Source: JAEZFI01 sp044508215
GTDB taxonomy: Bacteria; Actinomycetota; Acidimicrobiia; Acidimicrobiales; Microtrichaceae
Direction: 5' to 3'
Length of the DNA: 20,284 nucleotides
Assembly (NCBI GenBank): GCA_044508215.1
Contig: JBIQID010000046.1
Span: 1-20,284 of the forward strand
Position 1 is the stretch's first letter. The number at the start of each line of letters is the position of its first letter. Of this stretch, positions 6,569-12,342 are shown piece after piece. The translations under genes and the position numbers were made by a program. A model generated the notes under the pieces. The model saw only the letters and a list, made by a program, of their open reading frames with translations. It was not told the DNA's origin and searched no databases.

Positions 6569-7753
6569 TCAGAACCCGGTACCGGCCGCACGGGTTCGAG
6601 CGGTCGTGGCCAGCTCGACGGCGAGCGGCACATCACGGATCTGGTCGAGGCTGACGACCTGCTCGCCCGACTGGATGGTGAGCGACGCAGCGTCGTCGAC
6701 GTGGCGGCCGAGGATCGACAGGCCGGGCTGCAGCCAGAACTCCTCCACCAGCGGGCGCCAGCGGCGTTCGCTGACCACGAGGATCCGCTGGGTGGTGAGG
6801 ACCGCCACCGTGGACATCCCGAGCGACCAGCCCTGGACCGCCACGAGGACGCGCTCGTCGCCACCGATGAGGGCGCCGGCCACGGTGAACGCCACCTCAC
6901 CCGCCTGCTGGGAGTGGCGGGAGAGCCGGCTGAGCGCGGTGACCATGCCGGTCCCGTCCTCCACGGGATCGGGGACCGCAGGCGCCGACGCTGTACCCCC
7001 GAAGGTCGTGGGCACGTTGCCGGGGGTGCTGCGCGGCGAGGGCGCCCACGGGGCCGACCACCCCGACCGGGTGTCGGCGTCCTCGGAGGTGTCGTCGGGC
7101 CGGAACGCCCCGGGGGTCTGCTCGGGCGGCTCGTTGGCCACCCGGGCGAACGGCGAGGCGAGGGTCGAGAGGTCGGGCTCCTCCCGCTGCGGTTCCGAGT
7201 CGGCGTCAGCGGGCGCGCGGGGTGGCTCCTCCCACTCGACCTCGTCCACCGGGTCCTCGGCCCAGGGCTCGTCGGCCCACGGCTCGCCGGTTGCCGCCTC
7301 GTCGCCGAACGTGGTCCGGTCGGCAGAGGTCGGGGCCGAAGCGGCCTGCTCGGCGGCCGGCTCTTCCGGCGGCGATGCCTGCCCCTGCCCGAACCCCGAG
7401 GGGGGCGGCGGCCGGCGGTCGGCGAGCGCCTCGTGCAGCCAGTCCTCGTCGTCCTCCACGACCGCAGCGTCCACGATGTCGCGACGCACGGCGGCAGCGG
7501 CGGCCGCGGCGACGGTCTGCTCGTCCACTTCGTCGGCCGGCGTGGCGGAACTGGAGCGTCCGGTGCTCCAGAGGTCGGCGGACGGGGTGACGTTGCGGGT
7601 GATCGAGGGGGGTGCCGGCGGTGCGGCAGGCGCAGCCACGGTGGGTGCGGTCGAGAAGATGCCCGGTGCCTCGCGGATCTGCGCTGCGCCACACACCATG
7701 CAGCGCTCGTCGTCTCCCGGATCGTTGCCGCATTGGTAGCAGCGCGCAGCCAT
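6569..7753 (-). CDS. Alternative product: zinc-ribbon, PH-like domain protein from an internal start
   Basis: ATG 7753 lies inside the 1555-codon frame and is preceded by GGAGGAG with ACC between, the best ribosome binding site in the window. It gives 394 aa starting with the zinc ribbon (Cys5, Cys8, Cys18, Cys21), then about 260 residues of acidic, Pro/Ala-rich linker, and a C-terminal PH-like domain. A zinc ribbon at the extreme N-terminus is a common natural layout for stand-alone proteins, which favours a separate product. No stop codon separates it from the permease frame, so both a fusion and a separate protein are possible. Confidence 0.55.
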   Translation of the reverse strand: MAARCYQCGNDPGDDERCMVCGAAQIREAPGIFSTAPTVAAPAAPPAPPSITRNVTPSADLWSTGRSSSATPADEVDEQTVAAAAAAAVRRDIVDAAVVEDDEDWLHEALADRRPPPPSGFGQGQASPPEEPAAEQAASAPTSADRTTFGDEAATGEPWADEPWAEDPVDEVEWEEPPRAPADADSEPQREEPDLSTLASPFARVANEPPEQTPGAFRPDDTSEDADTRSGWSAPWAPSPRSTPGNVPTTFGGTASAPAVPDPVEDGTGMVTALSRLSRHSQQAGEVAFTVAGALIGGDERVLVAVQGWSLGMSTVAVLTTQRILVVSERRWRPLVEEFWLQPGLSILGRHVDDAASLTIQSGEQVVSLDQIRDVPLAVELATTARTRAAGTGF

Positions 7754-10700
7754 GGTCTCCTCCGCAGGAACCGCCGTCCCGTCGCCGGGAGCGGTCGACG
7801 CCCCTTCCGCCCGACCGTCGGTCGTCGGGGCGCGGCCCTGAAGGGTAGAAGATGCCTCGTCCTCCCGCGGACGGGAGGGTGCCGCCGCCCAGGCCGGCTC
7901 GGCGCTGGTCGTCTCCGGGTTCGCTCCGGTGGGTGCGGGAGCGGGCTCCCATGCCGCTGCCGTGGCGGTCTCCGGAGCCTCTGCCACGGGTGCCGCCTCC
8001 GGAGCCTCTGCCACCGGTGCCGGCTCCTTCTCCCGAGCCGGGCGCTCCGGAGCCGGGCGCTCCCGGCGGGCCTGGCGCTCGGGGCGCGCCGGGCGTTCGG
8101 GGCGCGCCGGGCGGTTCCACCGGAACAGCGACCGATCGCTGCGTTCCCCGTCGCCGATCGCATCGAGGATGCCGGAGCGGGCAGCGCGGCGCGCCGGCAG
8201 CCAGGCGCCGATCACGCCGAAGAGGGCTGCCGCGAGCGCCGTTCCGCCCACCACCCCCCAGGGCATCCGGAACTGGTCGAGCCCGACCGACGCCAGCGCC
8301 CGCACCGACCCGTACGCCAAGCCCACGCCGAGGAGCGTCCCGGCCAGCACCCCGACGACGGAGAGGGCGAGCGCCTCCACCACCACCAACCGCACGACCT
8401 GCGCCCGGGAGCCGCCGACGGCTCGGAGCAGCCCCAGCTCCCGTCGGCGCTCGTTCACGCTCAGCTGCAGGGTGTTGGCGACGCCGATGACGGCCAGCGC
8501 GACCGAGAAGAGCAGCATCCAACGGATCACCTGCTCGAAGCCGCGGAGGATCTCGGTCCGCTCGGAGATCAGGCCCTCGGGCTTGTGCACCGAGTCGACG
8601 CCGCTCGCCGCTGCGAGCCGCTCGATCTCCACGCGTGCCGTGTCCGCCGAGGCGGGATCGAGCCGCACCATCGCGACCAGGTCGTAGCTCGACGGCGTCA
8701 GCTCGGCGAGCACACGGGTGTCGATCACGGCCTCGCCCAGCAGCGCGAACGGTCGATCGAACACGCCTGCGACCGTCATGAACTTCGTGTTCGTGGAGAT
8801 CGAGATCGGCACCTGGTTGCCCACGCCCAGGCCTTGCTCGTCGGCGAGCCGCCGCGAGATGAGGATCTGGGACGGGTCGAGGTGGTCGGGCGGTGCCTCG
8901 ACGTGGAGGTCGACCAGGTCGAACATGTCGTCGCCGTCCATGCTCGAGATGCGCACGCTGGCGGTGCCCACGATGGCGCTCCCGATGCGGATGCCCGACA
9001 CCGCGGTCACCCCGGGGGTCTCACGGAGCTCGGTGAGGAGCGACGCGGGCAGCCCACCGCGGGTGAAGGTGCCCGAGTCGACCACGAGGTCGGCCTTCAG
9101 CGTCTCCGAGACCTGGTTGTCGATCGATGCCACGAACGACGCGGAGAGCGTGGAGAGGCCCGCGACGACGAGGGTCGCCACCGCGAGGGCGGCGGTGGTG
9201 GCGGCGGCCCGTGAGCGCGCCCGGCGCGAACCCAGCGCGGCCAGCGAGCGGACCGCCGCGGTTCGCCCCACGAGCAGCTGGGTGGAGACGGCGACCACTC
9301 CCGCGAGGAGACGGGGGACGATCACCACGAGGAGGCCGGCCAGCGCACCGATCAGCGCCCCGGTGCCGAGCCCGCCGAACCCCACGACCGCCAGCCCGAT
9401 GCCGGCGCCCAGCACGGCGCCCACACCGAGGCCCACCGCGGGCGCCGTCCAGGGAGCACGCCGGTCCGGCGGCTCGGCATCGCTGCGGGTGAGCGCCACG
9501 ATCGGAGCCACCCGTGCGGCGTCACGCGCGGGCAAGAGCGCGGTGAGGGTCGTCACGCCGACGCCCACCACGAGGGTGGCGAGGACCAGCCCGGGTGTGA
9601 TCGCAGGACCGGCCAGGGGGATCGCGGTGCCGAGCTGGTCGAGTGCCGCCTCGATCCCGGCGCCGATCACGAGGCCGAGGGGCACACCGATCGCCACGGC
9701 CAGCACGCCGATGGCAGCGGCCTCGATGACCGCGGCGGCCGAGAGCTGGCGCGACGACGCTCCGATCAGGCGGAGCAGCGCGAAGCCCTGTCGTCGTCGG
9801 GCGAACACGAGGGCGTTCGAGTTGGCGACGGTGAAGGCGCTCACCGCCACCGCGAGGGCGGCGAAGCCGATCAGCAGGTACCGGATGAGGTTGAACGACT
9901 TGGCGAGGCCGGTCTCGCGGTGCTGCTCGAAGGTCTCCCGGTCGGAGAGCTCGGCGCCCGGTGGCAGGAGCAGCCGGATCTGCTCCTCGACCCGCTCGCG
10001 GTCGGCGTCGGGGGCCAGCTGGATGCCGATCCAGTTGTCGTCACCCCCACGGTCGAAGAGCGCGCGGGCTGTCTCGGTCTCGAACAGGGCGAGCGACGAA
10101 CCGCTGGGCAGCGCCTCGTCGCCGAGCGTGACGATCCCGGTGATCTCGTAGCTCTGCGGCAGCGTCTTCGTGGCGATCATCACCCGGTCGCCGACCCCCA
10201 CGCCGGCTGCCTCCGCGGTCTGCTGGTCGAGCACGACCTCGTCGCCGCCCTCCGGGGCGCGGCCCTCGCCCACGAAGCGGTAGGGGTTGAGGGCGTCCAC
10301 CTCGGGCCAGTTGGCACCCGTGGGCTGCTCGGTGATGCCGAGGCCGACGAGGGGCTCTCCGTCACGATCGAGGACGATCGCGAGGTCGTCGACGCGTGGG
10401 ACGACGGCGACGACGCCGTCGATGCGCTCGATCGGCTCCCTCAGCGAGTCGGGGACGAGCCGCCGGACCTGCTCGAGCGGCGAGTCGACCGCGATCGAGC
10501 CCTCGACCACGAGGTCCGCCCTCTCGGTCCCCTTGCCGGAGAGGGTGGAGAGCCCGGCCCCGACGCGACCGAGCAGCGAGAGGGACCCGGCGAGGTAGCC
10601 GGCGCCGAGGGCCACCACGACGATCGAGAGGAGGACGCGTCGGCGTTCCCGGAGGAGGGTCGCGAGGACTGGTCGGAGGCTCCGCCCGAGACGGCGTCGC

Positions 10701-11236
10701 GCCCGGAGGTCCGTGGGGCCAGCTCGGAAGACCTGGTCGCGCTGGTCGGCGGTCGCTTCGGCCTCGAGGGCCGGCGGAGGTGGCGCCACCGGCGGGGAAG
10801 GAGGCTCGGGGGCGGGAGATGGCGCCACAGGTGCGGCAGGAGGCGCAGGAGGTGGCGGTGGTGGCGGCGGGGGCACCGGCGCGGGCGGCGGGGGCACCGG
10901 CGCGGGTGGCGGTGGTGGCAACGCTGCGGGCGCGGGCGCGGGCGCGGGCGCGGGTGGCGGCGCTGGCGCGACCGGGGGAGTTGGAGGTGACGTGCGACCG
11001 GGCGGCGCGTCGAAGCCAGGGTGCCCGGGTGGAGGTGGCGGGCGGTGGTCGAAGCCACCACGCGGCGATGGCGGAGCGGGTGGAGTTCGCCCAGGCGCCG
11101 GGGCGCCGCTCGCCCGGAGCGCATTCGACCAGGTCTCCGTGGAGGTCTCGCCGAGCCGAGGTGCTGTCGGGTCCGATCCCTGCTGTTCACCGGTTCCCGA
11201 GCCGGATGTGCCGACCGCGTCGTCCAAAGGGTTCAC
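6569..11236 (-). CDS. FtsX-type ABC permease fused in frame to a zinc-ribbon/PH-like protein
   Basis: A single frame of 1555 codons. Residues 1-165 are cytoplasmic, Pro/Ala rich, with long Pro runs at 104-155. Residues 185-1030 form a duplicated FtsX permease: TM1 about 199-222, an extracytoplasmic domain 235-445, a three-helix FtsX core 452-568, two to three further helices 597-700, a second extracytoplasmic domain 705-900 and a second core 904-1014 ending LPARRAAR. A disordered 1040-1160 linker follows, then a CxxC...CxxC zinc ribbon (Cys1166, 1169, 1179, 1182), a second low-complexity linker, and a PH-like domain about 1445-1545 (VAVLTTQRILVVSE) like the YokE-type fold. Such permeases move lipids or lipoproteins with an ABC ATPase; none is in this window. 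GTG 11236 has no good ribosome site, so the N-terminus is uncertain. An internal start at 7753 may yield the last part separately. Confidence 0.78.
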   Translation of the reverse strand: MNPLDDAVGTSGSGTGEQQGSDPTAPRLGETSTETWSNALRASGAPAPGRTPPAPPSPRGGFDHRPPPPPGHPGFDAPPGRTSPPTPPVAPAPPPAPAPAPAPAALPPPPPAPVPPPPAPVPPPPPPPPPAPPAAPVAPSPAPEPPSPPVAPPPPALEAEATADQRDQVFRAGPTDLRARRRLGRSLRPVLATLLRERRRVLLSIVVVALGAGYLAGSLSLLGRVGAGLSTLSGKGTERADLVVEGSIAVDSPLEQVRRLVPDSLREPIERIDGVVAVVPRVDDLAIVLDRDGEPLVGLGITEQPTGANWPEVDALNPYRFVGEGRAPEGGDEVVLDQQTAEAAGVGVGDRVMIATKTLPQSYEITGIVTLGDEALPSGSSLALFETETARALFDRGGDDNWIGIQLAPDADRERVEEQIRLLLPPGAELSDRETFEQHRETGLAKSFNLIRYLLIGFAALAVAVSAFTVANSNALVFARRRQGFALLRLIGASSRQLSAAAVIEAAAIGVLAVAIGVPLGLVIGAGIEAALDQLGTAIPLAGPAITPGLVLATLVVGVGVTTLTALLPARDAARVAPIVALTRSDAEPPDRRAPWTAPAVGLGVGAVLGAGIGLAVVGFGGLGTGALIGALAGLLVVIVPRLLAGVVAVSTQLLVGRTAAVRSLAALGSRRARSRAAATTAALAVATLVVAGLSTLSASFVASIDNQVSETLKADLVVDSGTFTRGGLPASLLTELRETPGVTAVSGIRIGSAIVGTASVRISSMDGDDMFDLVDLHVEAPPDHLDPSQILISRRLADEQGLGVGNQVPISISTNTKFMTVAGVFDRPFALLGEAVIDTRVLAELTPSSYDLVAMVRLDPASADTARVEIERLAAASGVDSVHKPEGLISERTEILRGFEQVIRWMLLFSVALAVIGVANTLQLSVNERRRELGLLRAVGGSRAQVVRLVVVEALALSVVGVLAGTLLGVGLAYGSVRALASVGLDQFRMPWGVVGGTALAAALFGVIGAWLPARRAARSGILDAIGDGERSDRSLFRWNRPARPERPARPERQARRERPAPERPAREKEPAPVAEAPEAAPVAEAPETATAAAWEPAPAPTGANPETTSAEPAWAAAPSRPREDEASSTLQGRAPTTDGRAEGASTAPGDGTAVPAEETMAARCYQCGNDPGDDERCMVCGAAQIREAPGIFSTAPTVAAPAAPPAPPSITRNVTPSADLWSTGRSSSATPADEVDEQTVAAAAAAAVRRDIVDAAVVEDDEDWLHEALADRRPPPPSGFGQGQASPPEEPAAEQAASAPTSADRTTFGDEAATGEPWADEPWAEDPVDEVEWEEPPRAPADADSEPQREEPDLSTLASPFARVANEPPEQTPGAFRPDDTSEDADTRSGWSAPWAPSPRSTPGNVPTTFGGTASAPAVPDPVEDGTGMVTALSRLSRHSQQAGEVAFTVAGALIGGDERVLVAVQGWSLGMSTVAVLTTQRILVVSERRWRPLVEEFWLQPGLSILGRHVDDAASLTIQSGEQVVSLDQIRDVPLAVELATTARTRAAGTGF
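7757..7763 (-). promoter_or_regulatory. Strong internal ribosome binding site
   Basis: GGAGGAG on the minus strand, 3 nt from ATG 7753 (5 nt from the GGAGG core). It decides the start of the 394-aa alternative product. Confidence 0.6.
7842..7847 (-). promoter_or_regulatory. Possible internal -10 box
   Basis: TACCCT on the minus strand in an unusually AT-rich patch (around 7837-7857) about 90 nt before ATG 7753. It would give a separate transcript for the zinc-ribbon/PH protein with a leader of about 80 nt. No clear -35. Confidence 0.35.
10850..10955. repeat. Short-unit GC repeats coding for Pro/Ala runs
   Basis: Tandem GCGGGC hexamers at about 10926-10954 and two copies of a 20-bp GGC/GGG-rich unit upstream. 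On the coding (minus) strand they encode PA and PPPPAPV repeats of the permease N-terminus. Loss or gain of a unit keeps the frame. Confidence 0.8.
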
Positions 11237-11274
11237 CCGATCCGGGGCGCGCGGCTGCAGCGGTGCACCCCTCC

Positions 11275-11280
11275 AGACTA
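11275..11280 (-). promoter_or_regulatory. Possible -10 box of the permease gene
   Basis: TAGTCT on the minus strand, 38 nt before GTG 11236, in the spacer shared with the divergent tRNA-Cys. GGAGGGG follows it but is too far (about 26 nt) from the GTG to act as its ribosome site. Confidence 0.3.
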
Positions 11281-11311
11281 CGGCCCGGATCTGTGACGGA
11301 GGGTGAGCCGC

Positions 11312-11317
11312 TATCGT
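11312..11317 (+). promoter_or_regulatory. -10 box of tRNA-Cys
   Basis: TATCGT, 9 nt before the tRNA 5' end; matches the TAnnnT boxes of the other two tRNA genes. Confidence 0.5.
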
Positions 11318-11326
11318 GAGCCGCCT

Positions 11327-11400
11327 GGCGACGTGGCCGAGTGGTTAGGCAGAGGCCTGCAAAGCCTTGCACAGGGGTTCGATTCCCCTCGTCGCCTCCA
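11327..11400 (+). tRNA. tRNA-Cys (anticodon GCA)
   Basis: Acceptor stem GGCGACG/CGTCGCC, anticodon stem GAGGC/GCCTT around loop CTGCAAA (anticodon GCA), T arm AGGGG-TTCGATT-CCCCT, discriminator T and encoded CCA; 74 nt, the usual size for tRNA-Cys. Confidence 0.97.
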
Positions 11401-11402
11401 CC

Positions 11403-11434
11403 GACGGCCGGCTCCCTCTGCGGGGCCGGCCGTC
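11403..11434 (+). terminator. Hairpin terminator of tRNA-Cys
   Basis: Ten-bp perfect stem GACGGCCGGC / GCCGGCCGTC with a 12-nt loop, followed by TCCTTC, 2 nt past the CCA end. Confidence 0.7.
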
Positions 11435-11443
11435 TCCTTCGGG

Positions 11444-12172
11444 ATGGACGAGACGAGGCCCCCGCAGATGGACAGTCCGACGAGCCCCACCGGTGCGCAC
11501 CCGCCCGAGGCCTCGTCGTCTGCCAGTGGTCCGCCCCACGTGCCGGGCGGCCCCGCGCCGATCGACCCGAGCACGCAGGGCGGCTCCCCATCGAACGGGA
11601 TGCAGTGGATCCGGCGCGCCTGGTTGGGTGGCCACCCGCTGGGCGGCTTCGAGCCCGACCGGGTCCAGGTCACGCCCCGGCGGGGGCGGGCGGACCTGAG
11701 GGCGGTCGCCGGCGTCCTCGCTGCTGCCGGTGGAGCAGGGCTCGTCACGGGCAGCTTCCTCCCGTGGCTGACCGCCGACCTCACAGGCCTCGGCCTGCGG
11801 CAGGGGAGCGGATGGTCGAACGTGTTCGGCAACCTCAGCTACGGGCCCGCCGTCGCCGTGTCCGGCGCGGCCATCTGCTTCCTCGCGATCGCCGGGCTGC
11901 TGCGCCTCGGCGGCCTCCTCCAGCGGGTGATCGCCGGGGTCGCGATCCTCGGAGCGCTCGGCGTGACGGTGGCGGTGATCGTCGACCTGGCCACGCCGGG
12001 AGCCGGCGTGGGCGTCGAGGTGGAACCGGGTGTGCCGGTGATGGTGGCGTCCGTCGTGGTCAGCGGCGTCGGGTGGTTCCTGGGTGCGTTCGGGGCTCGG
12101 TCCGGCCGTCAGGTGGGTGCCCGTGAGCCTGCTACAGTGCCGATCTCCGGGGCCGTTGGCGCAGATGGCTAG
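11444..12172 (+). CDS. Hypothetical four-helix membrane protein
   Basis: I do not recognise a family. From ATG 11444 it is 242 aa. Residues 1-50 are Pro/Ser rich and disordered. A short basic segment (WIRRAW, TPRRGR) follows, then four helices at about 85-109, 134-156, 160-182 and 196-217. The first helix ends in SFLPWLT, a motif often seen in small actinobacterial membrane proteins, and a Gly/Ser-rich loop (GSGWSNVFGN) separates helices 1 and 2. The frame is open upstream through tRNA-Cys, so starts before 11444 are excluded; ATG 11468 is an alternative, and neither has a strong ribosome site. The stop codon (12170-12172) lies 23 nt inside tRNA-Val on the same strand. Membrane location is inferred; function is unknown. 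Confidence 0.72.
   Translation: MDETRPPQMDSPTSPTGAHPPEASSSASGPPHVPGGPAPIDPSTQGGSPSNGMQWIRRAWLGGHPLGGFEPDRVQVTPRRGRADLRAVAGVLAAAGGAGLVTGSFLPWLTADLTGLGLRQGSGWSNVFGNLSYGPAVAVSGAAICFLAIAGLLRLGGLLQRVIAGVAILGALGVTVAVIVDLATPGAGVGVEVEPGVPVMVASVVVSGVGWFLGAFGARSGRQVGAREPATVPISGAVGADG
12133..12138 (+). promoter_or_regulatory. -10 box of tRNA-Val inside the preceding CDS
   Basis: TACAGT, 11 nt before the tRNA 5' end. It lies within the last codons of the upstream membrane-protein gene. Confidence 0.5.
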
Positions 12173-12226
12173 CGCACCTGCATGACGCGCAGGGGGTCGG
12201 GGGTTCGAATCCCTCACGGCCCACCA
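12150..12226 (+). tRNA. tRNA-Val (anticodon GAC)
   Basis: Acceptor stem GGGCCGT/ACGGCCC, D arm GCGC...GCGC, anticodon stem CCTGC/GCAGG around loop ATGACGC (anticodon GAC), T arm GGGGG-TTCGAAT-CCCTC, discriminator A and encoded CCA; 77 nt. Its first 23 nt overlap the end of the upstream CDS. Confidence 0.96.
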
Positions 12227-12310
12227 CATACCGGCGAGCGTTCCCCGGTCGGCTCCCCTACGGGGTAGAGCGGCTCCACGGCGACTCCCGGCGTTCCCAT
12301 GCGGGTACGT

Positions 12311-12337
12311 GCTCCTCGTCCCCCTGACCCGAGGAGC
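12311..12337 (+). promoter_or_regulatory. Hairpin covering the ribosome binding site of the NuoF-like gene
   Basis: Perfect 8-bp inverted repeat GCTCCTCG (12311-12318) / CGAGGAGC (12330-12337) with an 11-nt loop. The right arm contains the Shine-Dalgarno GAGGAG (12331-12336), 6 nt before ATG 12343. When folded, the ribosome site is masked, so translation may be controlled by a protein, ligand or temperature. The other stem is a perfect anti-Shine-Dalgarno. Confidence 0.5.
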
Positions 12338-12342
12338 AGAAC

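Noticed and set aside
10840..10960. Repeated GC-rich units that might suggest a CRISPR or satellite array
   Set aside because: Units are 6-20 bp, without spacers, and lie in a coding frame as Pro/Ala repeats.
11303..11443. Upstream extension of the membrane-protein gene
   Set aside because: It would translate through the whole of tRNA-Cys and its terminator hairpin.
11327..12226. tRNA-Cys and tRNA-Val as integration sites for a mobile element
   Set aside because: I saw no duplicate of either tRNA 3' end in the window and no integrase; the gene between them matches its surroundings in composition.
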